Shown here in pieces: positions 33,643-44,304 of a stretch of DNA of 64,000 nucleotides. The stretch is from Ampelomyces quisqualis (Eukaryota > Ascomycota > Dothideomycetes > Pleosporales > Phaeosphaeriaceae). Position 1 is the stretch's first letter, and each line of letters starts with the position of its first letter. The translations under genes were made by a program, and so were the position numbers. Location of the stretch: NCBI GenBank assembly GCA_018398575.1, contig JAGTXZ010000006.1, forward strand, positions 930,001-994,000, written 5' to 3'. The notes beneath the pieces are model-generated. The model did not search any database. It saw only the letters and a list, made by a program, of their open reading frames with translations, and was not told the DNA's origin.

Positions 33643-35526
33643 CGCCGTGATAATAAATCTAGTTCGCACTACCGATTCTTGTTGCATCGATGGGAGGGCC
33701 AAGAAGATCAAAAGTCTTTTGTATTTTTCTGGAAGCAGTCCCTAGGGGAGGTAGATGGTGATCCCGCTTATCGCAGTTGCCGGCCAATGTGTCAGGTCAA
33801 CAGGGATAACTGAGAGTATATGCCACCATAGAATGCCGAGTTCTCAAATTAAGGGAGGAGTGTAATCAAATAGGTCAAAGTCTAGACGAATGGCACTCAT
33901 GAAGTAGTACATTATTAACAGCTTGCAAAGTGCGGCATAGCCTGGGTCACTGTGCAAGTGGTTAAAGTAAGGCAAGTACGTCCAGCACAAAAAATGTCAG
34001 CTGTGCCTCGAAATTGACCCATTACTTTGTTTCCGTGGTACCGTCGATTCAAACGGTACCTAACCTCGGTTGGGCCCCTTGAGCGTCTCCTTGTGAATAC
34101 GATTACGGAGTTCTCCCGGCAGTGCAGGCACACCCTCTGATGATTGAAGACACATCAATGCAACGTACTTGCTCAGTAATTCCCATACACATCCCGCGCA
34201 CCAAGTGGCATATTTTTTACGGATTAATAGTCGCTTTGTGGAGTATCGCGTCGTGCAATGTTAATCTTGTTGGACTATTGTCTAACTTGCGATCTTCGTC
34301 TCCTCCCTAATCCTAGGAGATGCCACCTGGGAGGTTTCTAGAGTCTCTATCGTGCAGGATTTTGTCAAAATGATCACGTACACCAACTCAACGTAGAGAC
34401 AAAAATCGCCAAACTAGATGTAGCTAGGCAACGAGAAATTAAAAGATAAGGCAGCCATTGCAGTAGATTGGGGAACCGTGGGAAGACGCGGAATACTGGC
34501 GAGGCTGTGCGCATGGTAGGACGAGCCTAGAATGCCTAACTATTACTGGCCTGGCGGATGCATACTTCGCGTACTCTATGTTAATAGCACTCTGGATCCG
34601 CACTGTAGCGTAAATAGTACTTAACTTTATAATAGCGGGACCTTGCGCTATATAGCTCCAGCGAAGTCAATTCTACCGCTCGTTGTTAGGGACCAAGAGA
34701 AATAACAGAGATTCTACAAAGGTCACATTTCTCTCTGTACCCGGACCTCGAAAGTAGGCCTACAACGTTAGTAGCTTCAAGCGCGAATGGTTGTTCAGAT
34801 CTGCGCGTTCCCGCTCGTCTAAAAGAATTCTTCATGTTAAGATATTTCCGCTTGTTTCTGTTTGGACTGCTCACTACCTAGCAAGTCTATTTACACTAGT
34901 CCCTTCTAGGCCGTCGCTGGCAGCATTTGATCTGTCGTCGCGTAAAACGATTCTTGTGAATAAGGATAGCTTACCAACGGATACCTAACATTCAGCTGGG
35001 ACTCAAAATGTACAAACACAGCCCCGAAAGATGACAATATTATCAGTCAGTGGCTCTCTGTCGAGGATGGAATACTTCGTATCTCTTACTTTGTTTAGCA
35101 CCTCGAACATTCCTTAAAACAATTACTATGCTTGAATTGAGGTGGCTCTTTCGATCTTCCTACACGTGGGCTTTTGAACGGAGATATAGCTATCTGTGAC
35201 ATGGTTGTTGTACTGCATACAACACACGGCGGAAGGTGACAAAGGGTAGCTCCCAAAGCTTATTCTTACTAGTTGTGCATCACCTTGGCAAATATTAAAT
35301 TATATTTTGCAGAAAATAAAGATTTCTAAGATTTTAGCTGTTTAGAAGCTTGATTTCTGGCCGACGTACAATATAGCACATTGTTATCGCAAAAGAAAAG
35401 ACAGTCAGGCAACACTTTGTCGTGCCACAACTTCAAACATACAACACCCCTGTCCTTTCTCGGCTGCAAAAGGACAGCAGGTGCCAAGATCCATGGCAAA
35501 GAAAATGATGGTGCCAAAAATCAAAA
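33643..35526. other. Gene-free stretch with hairpins
   Basis: 1.9 kb without a credible gene, somewhat AT-rich. A perfect 8-bp stem with an 8-nt loop (GGTACCGT/ACGGTACC) lies at 34037-34060. A 9-bp stem (CTGTCCTTT/AAAGGACAG, 10-nt loop) lies at 35450-35477 next to a second copy of the 5S 3'-end sequence ACATACAAC (35437-35445). Confidence 0.4.
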
Positions 35527-35645
35527 ACATACAACAGCGGGGATTCGCCAGTGGTCACCCACCCGACTACTGACCCACCGGTCACAAGCTTGAGTACCGC
35601 TGAGCGAACGGGAAGCGCTATATTCTTGAACCTATGGTCGTATGT
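35527..35645 (-). rRNA. 5S ribosomal RNA
   Basis: 119 bp on the minus strand. It begins ACATACGACCATAG and ends GTTGTATGT, so the ends pair (ACATACGAC with GTTGTATGT, one G-U) to form helix I. The internal control region reads GCGCTTCCCGTTCGCTC and later GGTCAGTAGTCGGGTGGGTG and ACCACTGGCGAAT, all matching filamentous-ascomycete 5S as in Neurospora. Downstream on its own strand a T5 run (plus strand AAAAA at 35523-35527) fits RNA polymerase III termination. Dispersed single 5S genes are normal in these fungi. Helix and box conservation suggest a functional copy. Confidence 0.9.
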
Positions 35646-35895
35646 GGAAGACACGGCTTGTTGATGGGTTCATATGGGTGATGGCTAGGTAAGAGATTGA
35701 CGTTCTTGGCGATGGGATGCGTACAAGCGAGGCAGACTAGCTCCAGTACGTCCCCTGCATACAAGCAAGTGATACTTAAAACATGATGTCAGTGTGCTTC
35801 GTTAAATGCAACTGGTTTCAAAAATCTCCAGTGGCGTGGAACTTCGATTCTTTGTACGTGAGTCTGAAAAGCTGACATGCAGTGCGCAGGGATAT

Positions 35896-36961
35896 CTAGT
35901 CGTCCTTTTCTTGTAGAAACTCAACAACAGCTAAAAAAAAATATTAGCACAAACGCTAGCACAAAATGCAGATCCGGGCATACCATTGATGAACTCCTCC
36001 GGCTTCTCGCTAATTACCCAATGTCCCGCCTCGATGTCCCTCAACTCAAACCTCGGGAAGAACCGCCCAATAATCGGCAGCGTCTCGTCGCTAACATAAT
36101 GACTCTTTGTGCCTCTCACAAAGAGCGCTCGCTTGTTGAAACGTCTCTCATCTGGGTCTGTGAATGGGAAGTCGGCCATGTTATCCAGCGCATCTGTCAG
36201 GATCTTGACTGGGATGCGGAACTTTAGCGGCTCCGAGGGGGCAGGGCGAATGAGGTTTGTGAGCAGGAATTGACGAACAGGCAGATCTTTGGCGTATGAT
36301 TGCAATACCTCGTCTGCTTCTTTCTGGCTCTTGGGCTTTGAGTGTTCAACGCGCTGCATGCCTTCGGCATATCTGGGAAAGTCACTTGAGAGAGCTGCAT
36401 CGACTGGCGCGTTGTCTACTGGGATGATGTTTGCACAACAATCTGGATTCCGCAGAGCCATCGTCATAACCGTCTTTGCGCCCATGGAGTGTCCGATTAG
36501 AGTCGCATTTTTCAAATTGTGCTTCATCAAGAAGGCTTCTACATCGTCGGCGATAGCAGAGTAGTTGTGAACTTTGTCGTGTGGAGAATCGCCGTGGTTT
36601 CGAGTGTCAATGGCATAAACAGGGCGATCAAGAGCGCGCGCCAACGCACTAGGGCAAGAGTCGTTAGCTGTCATGCACCGTGTAATTCTCGAATTGGCGC
36701 TGCGACTTACTTGCTGACACTCCGATTGTTTTTCTTGCTCCCAAAAAGGCCATGTATGATCACGACTGGATCTCCTTTCGCGCTACCCTTGTTGTCATGG
36801 AGGCTGTAGGCCAGATCAACTACTCTCAAACTTGTGGAGGCATGAAATGATCGCGACCATGCTGGCGCTCGTGTCGCCTCCAGCAATTGCATCCGCGTCG
36901 CATGCTTCGGGAGCAGGAGCGGTGCGCATATCGACTGGAGACTTCGCACTATCGAGCGCAT
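35896..36961 (-). CDS. Mitochondrial-type alpha/beta hydrolase (ABHD11/Imo32-like), 316 aa
   Basis: Predicted serine hydrolase. Exons 36961-36711, 36648-35984 and 35930-35896; introns 62 and 53 bp. The first 45 residues are basic and Ser/Leu-rich (MRSIVRSLQSICAPLLLPK ... RSFHASTSLR), a likely mitochondrial presequence. Fold motifs: HGLFGSKKNNRSV after strand 3, YAIDTRNHGDSP, nucleophile elbow GHSMGAKT with Ser, a catalytic Asp region PDERRFNKRALFVRGTKSHYV and a final His in IEAGHWVISEKP. The family includes mammalian ABHD11 and yeast Imo32. The third exon is only 35 bp and adds AVVEFLQEKDD. Substrate unknown. Confidence 0.85.
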
Positions 36962-37306
36962 CGTGACTGTTGATGTGCGCACAGCTCCGAGCTCGGGAAC
37001 TTTTTTGTGTGCCAAGCGCCGACGTCATCTCGGACTTTGGGACGGCTTTACGAAGTAGTGCCGTGAGTGAGTACGTACATAAAGCAGTCAATGCGTGTCA
37101 TGTTTGTGGATAAGACTGAATGCAGCAAGGAGATACTGAAGTTTGCTATTGATATCGTATACGACACCCACCAGCTTGCAACATCGTTGTAAGTGGAGGC
37201 ATACAAGAACCATGAAGACCACATCCAGCCGTGCCACCATACCATCATTATTCATTGTTCTCGTTTGTCAACCCGAAAATCACCAAGGGGACGACTTCGT
37301 ACTTCT

Positions 37307-39154
37307 CTAACAGAACTGAGCCGCAGGGAAGAAACGTGGACCCGAAAAGCCGTAGAACTGTACGGTTTCGATGTCGATGTTGCTATCGTGCATTGGACTC
37401 CAAAGCTTGAGTAAGATATTCCTGCCAGATCTTCATATCGTTAGTCTCATCACATGATTGAGACTTTTGGTAACATACATTGCTGGATTGAACTTGATCG
37501 TGATTTGGCTCCTGTTCTTCGCGATAAAGAACCTTGCTTGGGGCGGTAGAAGGTTCTCAGCTTCTGGGAGACGATCAGACAGCCGGATGGAGCTCGGATT
37601 ATCGGTTTGATTTGCTCGTATAGGCTCTGTAATTTGGTTCAATCTCGCCCGCGATTGTTGGTAGTGCCTGAAATTGACGTCCAGTGGATGTGCCCGGCGG
37701 AGCCTTACAAGCCGCGGAGCGATCTCTTCATCCTCGCTATCGGATTCAGCACGCCACAAACTCTGCCTGCGCATCAAGTCAGCCATAACTGCTGCACTTG
37801 GTGACTCTTCGGGCGAATCTGATTCTTCAGCGTCGCTGACAGTGGTTACGGTGAAAGGCGGCGGAGTTGGCGCCGAAAGCCTGATGATTCCAGAATGTGA
37901 GTCTTCCGCCGTTGGGTCGCAATTTTCGCCAAAGACATCATCTTCATAGTGTACTGAATGAGTGTGATGCCTTCGACGATCAGATCTGAGATGTTCCCAC
38001 GGCTGCCTGCTTAGTCGATCGGTGCGCAAGCGTAGATTCTGGATTCGTTCCTCCATCGCCTCCTGAGCGCCTTGCGCGGAGCGGCGCCAGATTTGAGGGT
38101 CCTCCAGCGCTTCACGCATAGAGATCGGCTCGCCGCTGGTGGAAGAGCTCGGCGTCGGTGACATTATCTGTGACCGAGACGAATATTGCAGGTCGTATCC
38201 TGCTGTACTGGACAGGAGATTATCCTCAGTCAAAGAGACAAATATGAGTCCTTCTTGAACACTGAAATTGAGTTAGCGCAGGCACACAGCTGTGGGAAGT
38301 ACCACGTACGGCGCCGTAAACCCTCGACCTGGTGCTCGAATGATAATCTTCTCCAAGGCAAACGGAGTATCGCCAATGTGCCTCAGCAGAATGTTGCACC
38401 GCGAGCTCTCACTACAATACACACTAATGTCGTTCTTGAGAATGTTGCGCACATTGTGAAGCCCCACTGGGTATTCTTTGTCGGAATACTCGCCTCCATC
38501 GCAGCTCACAATCTCCATCTTGAGACGTCCTGGCACGACCTGGCCTTTGTAACCATACTTGAAGCCATCATATTCAGACTTGGGGCCAGCGTTATGGTCG
38601 AGTTTCCTCCTCTTTGTATGTCTGCGCTCGCTGCCGATCTCGACGGTAGGGCTACGTGGACGTGAAGATCCAGTTGTGAAAGTCGGCAAAGGGCTGTTGA
38701 TTGGTATATCGCTCAGGGAGTCTAGTAGATCGGCAGCCGAATCCATGTCCGCGCGAGCCTCTCGTATGCGAGCCGAGGATCGTCGGAGGTACCGCTCGCT
38801 TGGTGTGGCACGAGGGCGGTTGGGATTCGCAGTCGTCGGCCGTCTAGATAGATCGTCGGGTTGGTCACTGTCTCGGGGAGGCCCAAATAGGCGGTGCATG
38901 GTTCCACGCCGCGACGACCGCGACCCCATGCGAGGAGGCGGCGGTCGGAGTGCAGCAGAGAAACCGCGTTCGGCGGACGCACGCTCTGGCCTGTCGGCGA
39001 GGGAGCGCAGCGCTCGGCTGATGGAGCTACTACTTCGCGAGTTGGAGGCAGAAGGCGGCGAGGACGAGGCATGAGGATAGTCGAAGTTGCCGGCCATGAA
39101 TGGAAAGATGGCCGGCGGAGGCGGAGGTGACGGGGACGAGGGCGATCGGGGCAT
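37307..39154 (-). CDS. Conserved uncharacterised protein, 583 aa, split beta-sandwich-like domain
   Basis: Three exons, 39154-38310, 38261-37479 and 37430-37307, introns 48 bp each; the last exon is outside any long single frame and was found by continuing the protein (ISGRNILLKLWSP, DIETVQFYGFSGPRFFPA). N-terminal 170 residues are Ser/Pro/Arg-rich and disordered. Residues about 200-290 hold a conserved part (YPVGLHNVRNILKNDISVYC, SSRCNILLRH, RAPGRGFTAPVQEGLIFVSL); then an acidic Ser-rich linker; the C-terminal 60 residues complete the pattern. Two conserved halves made of short beta-like strands suggest one galactose-binding-like (DOC/F5-8C type) sandwich interrupted by a disordered insert; this is inference. 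No function known. A later ATG (39096) is an alternative start. Confidence 0.75.
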
Positions 39155-39579
39155 GGTGACGTCGGCGCCGGCTCACATTGAGACCAAGTCGACAGTATGG
39201 AGGGTCCGCTGGATTAGGAATCGGCTAGTCAGTGTAGAGCGATTTGTTCTTGCGCGAAGTGGGCGAAGGGGGGTTGTAGGGCTGTGCAGGCTGAGGGTGA
39301 GGTCTGACAAGCACCTCACCTGCCCGCGTGCCCGCTGCCACGCTGCCCCACGCGGGGACAGCGCACGAGCCAAACCTAAAATGCAGAGCCGCAGGTACCA
39401 GACTAATTTCGTCACCGCTCTAGCTGCCTTTATCTAGTGTTGACCAAGTCGACTTCACCGCGGACCGCCTCTTGGTTTGAAGATCGGCCCATCATCCTAC
39501 TCTGTAGTCCGTTCTCCCCTCGTTCGATGCAAAGACACCTCTGACGTCCGCATCCCACAACCGGGTACCTTCCACCGAG
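39155..39579. promoter_or_regulatory. Shared divergent promoter of the 583-aa gene and AOS1
   Basis: 425 bp between divergent start codons. It contains a GC-rich patch (39320-39360) and the pyrimidine-rich leader of AOS1. No unique motif singled out. Confidence 0.45.
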
Positions 39580-40968
39580 ATGGACGCGACTGCCGAAAAC
39601 GCCGCTGACTCGATCGCGCCTACCTCACTCCCACTTGCAGTTGCCAATAGGCCGATTGCCGCAAACGATGCTGCCGGTGAGACTGTCGCTGCCGTCGCCG
39701 AAGCAAGCAACATCTCCGCAGGTAGGTAACGTCTACGGGCTCGCTAGCATGGTACCTGACTTCACCTCCAGACGAAATCGCCCTCTACGACCGACAGATC
39801 CGGCTGTGGGGTGTGCAAGCACAAGAGAAGTGAGTCGCAACGATAACTTTGTGCCATAGACACGCAGCTGACGGGTACAGGATCCGCACCGCCAACATCC
39901 TGATCGTCTCCATCAAGGCGCTCGCCAACGAAATCGCAAAGAACCTTGTCCTGGCCGGCATAGGCTCCATTACGCTCGCAGATCACGAGGTTGTTACAGA
40001 TGAGGACCTGGGCGCGCAGTTCTTCATCAGCGACGTCGATGTAGGCAAGAACGTAAGTGAAGTCCGAGACGGATGAGGAAATCATACGCTAAGATGCACA
40101 GCGCGCCGAAGCAGCCGCTCCTCAAGTCCAGAAGCTCAATCCTCGCGTCAAAGTCAATACCATCACCAGCAATGTCTGTGAAGAAAAAGACCCGAACTTC
40201 TACACTTCGTTCAACATCATCATCGGCACAGACCTTGAATTCTTACAACTCGCCAGTCTTAACGCCGGCGCACGCGTTGCCCAGAAAGCCTTCTATGCTG
40301 GCGCATCGCACGGCATGTATGGCTACATATTCGCGGATCTCGTAGACCACAGCTTCGTCATCGAGCGCGAGAGGAGCAACAGGGCGACACAAACAGGCCC
40401 AGAGAGCACGACGAGGCGCGTCACGGACATCCAGACCAAGCGGGAGAATGGCAAGGCGATCGAGCTGGTCACAAAGCAGGAGATCTACAGCCCACTAATG
40501 CTAGTCAAGGACTCACCGCTGCCGCCCGAGATTGCCAACAACAAACGCCGCATGAAGAAGGTACATCCATTGCTGACCTGCGTACGAGCACTGTGGGAGT
40601 TTCAACGTCAAGGCCTCGGCAAAAATCCAACACAGACAGAGGACCAGCTCAAGATCTTCGCAACGATTTCAAACTTGAAGCATAAAGAACTACTCTTACC
40701 AGCGGAGACCCTCACAGCCGATTTCCTGCGAAGCTTCTGTCAGAATCTAGGCAGCGAGCTTGCGCCTGTCACGGCCTTCTTGGGCGGACAACTTGCGCAG
40801 GATGTCATCAATGTGCTTGGTAACCGGGAGCAGCCGATCCAGAACTTGATGCTATTCGATGGCGAGGAGAGCGCTGGTCCTGTGTACACGCTGCATCCCA
40901 TCTTCCCTGGTACGCCGTTGCCGATCATACCTAGTGCGCCGGTCAATGCGCCTGTGGTGGTGCTTTGA
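39580..40968 (+). CDS. AOS1: SUMO-activating enzyme subunit Aos1, 412 aa
   Basis: Partner of Uba2 in the E1 that adenylates SUMO. Exons 39580-39721, 39772-39829, 39881-40052 and 40102-40968; introns of about 49-51 bp. Residues 48-68 give DEIALYDRQIRLWGVQAQEK, the signature of the ThiF/UBA adenylation fold in Aos1/Ula1-type subunits, followed by the Rossmann strand ANILIVSIKALANEIAKNL (the usual GLGALG glycines are partly replaced by IKALA, as in other Aos1 proteins). ITLADHEVVTDEDLGAQFF continues it. The C-terminal part contains VTAFLGGQLAQDVINVLG, the end of the fold. No catalytic Cys domain is expected in this subunit. The first 47 residues are Ala-rich and variable. Confidence 0.9.
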
Positions 40969-41212
40969 GGTGGAGGAATGATGACATGCCCATGAAATTC
41001 GAACATTGAGCCTCGGAAATGGGTAGCTGCGCGACAAACACAGACTCTCTGAGATGGAGGACGTGGATTTTTCGACACAGTACGTGGCCGCATACATAAT
41101 GGCGTTGAGATACCCAAATAGTACGAGCAAGCCAGCATCCAAGCTAGCTTTCAACAACAATAACAACAACAACATTTTGATTTCCAACCTTACTATCGAC
41201 CCTTCAACACAC

Positions 41213-42858
41213 CTACTGCGTCTTCTTCCCCTCCTCACCAACACGTTTGTTCCCACTCCCGCCCCTAAACAACACCCAACACAACCCCAAAAACGCAACA
41301 ACGACCAACCCCACCGTCCCGCTCTCCACCCACGCTGCACCCCTCGTATCCAAAACAGGCACATCGATCCACTCCACCAACTCCCTCTCCGCTGCTGGCT
41401 CGACATGCATGAACCGCGTCTTAGGCCCAAACAACGCCTCATACCCCAAATGTACCCTATCGAAGGGATTCGCCGCCATTTTCGCGCCTTCGTCGGCCCT
41501 ACACGCCCAAAAGACGACGGGCCAGGGGAGAGGTAGACGGGTGTGCGAGGATGGAGAGGCGGGGAGGTAGCGCAGGTGCATTGGGATGGAGACGTTGAAT
41601 TCTGCCGCGCTAGAGGTGGAGGGAGATGGGTGAGCGAGTTCGAATAGAGCGGCGCTGCCCCATTGTTGGATGACCCAGTCTGGTGCTTCGAGGTCGGTTG
41701 CGCCGGCGAGACTGCGTAGACTTTTGAGATTCTTGGAGGCTAGGAAGAGGGGGTCGGTGAGTTGATATTTGTCGATGAAGAAGTAGGAGGGGAGGGTGAG
41801 GTGGGTGTGGAGGTTGCAGGTTGGGTTTGGAGGTGTGAGGTGTGTGGTTGGGAAGGAGAAGGTTAGCGTGGGGTGCAAGCCTGTGGGGTGTTGGAAGGAG
41901 GTGGTGTATGTTAGGGGATGGAGTTTGGGGGGTTCTTTGGTTGAAGTGGATGTGGAGAGAAGAGGATAGTGGCGTGTGGGAGTTTGAAAGCGGACGGGTT
42001 CTGTAAGGTGGTGAGAGTTTGCATCAACAGTATTGAGTGGAGATGGAAGCGTACTGGGTGATGAATCTTCCCCGAGCACTGTCAAGAAGCCGCCAAATTG
42101 AATGTCTTCTGGGTCGGGATTGAGCTCGTGCATCAAGACTCCAATCTCGATCGTTCCGTCAGACTCTCTTCGGGAGGTCTTCTCAGTCCAGCCATCTTCA
42201 TCTGGCGCCGATGGCCATCCTCCGTTGATCACCAGAGCGCCGGAGATAGTGTCGTAGTCGATGTCGATGTACGTGGCTGTCGAAAGACTCAAGGCAAGAC
42301 CCAAGCATTTTTGGCTGTTAGATCTACAGAACCTCTGTCCAAGAACAGTAGCGATATCTTTGATGGATGGCAAGTAGGCATAATACTGAGAGGATGCCGA
42401 CATGCTAAACCGCTCAGATAGGACGGGAAGCCTGATCGAGCTCTCATTCGTGGAAGAGCATTTCAGCCCAGCAGTGATGAAAGCATGCAGCTGTCCACAT
42501 AGTGCCGCCTCGGGGGTGGATTTGAGAGGTGTGAACAGGACATGTAGCCCAGATGATACACGTGATGTGAATGGTGGTGTGGAAGAGTAGGCCGTTGGTG
42601 ATGCCCAGCGGATGTGGAGCTCATGCCATTCTTGAAGCGCAGCACTGAGCTATTCTGATCAGCGATATACTGTTTGATGTTCGGGATCGTATCTACCTCA
42701 CTAGGCAGCTCATCCAGGCCTAACGTGATACGGTGTTCTTTTGCTGCTTGCACGCCCTTGAATGCGAAGGTATCTGTGGATCCATCCTTCTTCACCTCGA
42801 GCAGATCTGGCGTGAATGACTCTGGGCTCTTCACAACATATGTCAAACGTTGTTTCAT
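41213..42858 (-). CDS. PBN1: GPI mannosyltransferase I subunit Pbn1 (PIG-X), 532 aa
   Basis: ER membrane partner of Gpi14, which adds the first mannose to GPI anchors. Exons 42858-42697 and 42649-41213, intron 47 bp; the join gives LDELPSELSAALQEWHELHIRW, a typical Pbn1 block. The start MKQRLTYVVKSPESF matches the family; an in-frame upstream extension is not needed. The lumenal part carries a beta-rich domain (NPTCNLHTHLTLPSYFFIDKY ... APDWVIQQWGSAALFE) characteristic of the PIG-X/Pbn1 family. A single transmembrane helix near the end (TVGLVVVAFLGLCWVLF) is followed by a basic tail. It converges with AOS1, 244 bp apart. Confidence 0.88.
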
Positions 42859-43100
42859 GGTTGAAGAGTACCATGCCGTATCGCGCGTGATGTTCGATGC
42901 ACATGCGTAGGCTAGTGCGGAAGTGGCTAGCACGACGAGCGTTCCTGGCGGATGACGCAGCACGTGCTTTCACCTCCCGGGAACGCAGCCTCGACAACTC
43001 TCCACGGTGGCCTTTCACGTGTGTCGCCACTGCTGACCTGCGGAGGTGCTTTGATCGTGTGTTCCGACTCATCCCTTCACCAAGCAACACGCGCTGCAAT
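42859..43100. promoter_or_regulatory. Compact divergent promoter with two CACGTG sites
   Basis: Only 242 bp separate the starts of PBN1 (minus) and the SARAF gene (plus). It holds an 8-bp palindrome GCACGTGC at 42960-42967, a second CACGTG at 43016-43021 and a TGACG half site at about 42952. CACGTG is the core for bHLH factors such as Cbf1. Shared regulation of two ER membrane proteins is plausible but inferred. Confidence 0.5.
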
Positions 43101-44113
43101 ATGCATCTCTCCAGCTTCTTGTACCCTGCGCTGCTCGTTGCGAGTGGCGCTGAAGCTCTCCGCTCAGGCTCCAAGGTCAAGCTCTCCAGCGTGCAAAGCC
43201 TCACGCTGCGCAAAGACCTGCAAACCTCGCATCGGCGTGTGAGCGCAATCCCACAGGTACGTAGCTCAACACCCCTGTAGCTTCATCATCATGCCAATCT
43301 GCAAGGCAGCTGAAATGCATCGGTGGCTCGGCTCGCGGGCACTATGAGGTCGACGTCATGCGCTGCAAGAATGCGGGTGCAGACTACGACGAGAACAACA
43401 TTCAATGGACCTGCACCGCCTCTCTCCCTGAAGAATTCAAGCTCGGATCTACCGACGTCATTTGCGAGGGCTACGACTTCCCCGACGATCCATACATCTT
43501 GAAGGGCAGCTGCGGTGTCGAGTACCGATTGGTCCTCACTGACAAAGGCCACAAGAAATACGGCAAAGGCAGTGACGGGGGATGGTGGGGGGGAGACGAC
43601 GGAAACGGTGGCAGAGATGGGCCTAAGTCGTTTGGGGAGAAATTGGCTGCAGCACTGTTCTGGCTGGCTTTTGGGGGCATCGCGCTGTGGATTGTCTACT
43701 CTGCCTTCGTCGCTCGGGCACAAGGGCCTGAGGGTGCTGGGATGGGAGGTGTAAACCGACCGGGCTGGGGTGGAGGCGGTGGTGGTGGATGGGGAGCAGG
43801 CGATGACCCATCAGACCCTCCACCACCATACTACGACTCTCGGCCCGGCACGAGCAAGCAGGGCTATGGGTCCACCCAACAAGGCTGGCGTCCCGGCTTC
43901 TGGTCCGGTGCTCTCGGTGGTGCTGCGGCTGGCTGGGCTGCTAACCGAGCAAGCAATCGAGGCAATCAAACAGGGAGCAGTAGCAGGTGGGGAGGAGGTG
44001 GGGGTGCATGGGACAATGGCGGCGAGGGCAGCTCGCGATCTTCGTCTGGGTCTTCGAGCTTCTCGAGCACGAGGCATGAGAGTACCGGCTTCGGCTCAAC
44101 ATCGCGACGATAG
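43101..44113 (+). CDS. SARAF-like store-operated calcium entry regulator, 319 aa
   Basis: Homologue of the ER membrane protein SARAF/TMEM66 that damps store-operated calcium entry in animals. Exons 43101-43256 and 43310-44113, intron 53 bp. Residues 1-19 form a signal peptide. The conserved lumenal region shows VQSLTLRKDLQTSHRRVSAIPQLKC, RCKNAGADYDENNIQWTC, SLPEEFKLGSTDVICEGY and GSCGVEYRLVLT, with paired cysteines. One transmembrane helix follows (KLAAALFWLAFGGIALWIVYS). The cytosolic tail is Gly-, Trp- and Ser-rich, with a Pro patch (DPSDPPPPYY). Fungi lack obvious STIM/Orai, so the fungal role is open. Confidence 0.88.
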
Positions 44114-44304
44114 GATGTGGTTAGCGGATGTTTCTTTTGGTTAAGAATGATACCCCGGTCTACACTTCATGAACCCATTTTTATCCCTCACAATCCCCTT
44201 CAATGGATTCCACGCTCATGAGAAAAGCAACTCAGTCGTCTATGCCCTTGGCCAAGGCACTCCCTAATGTACGTCAAGCCTTGAAACTGCCATGCTCCCA
44301 ACTC

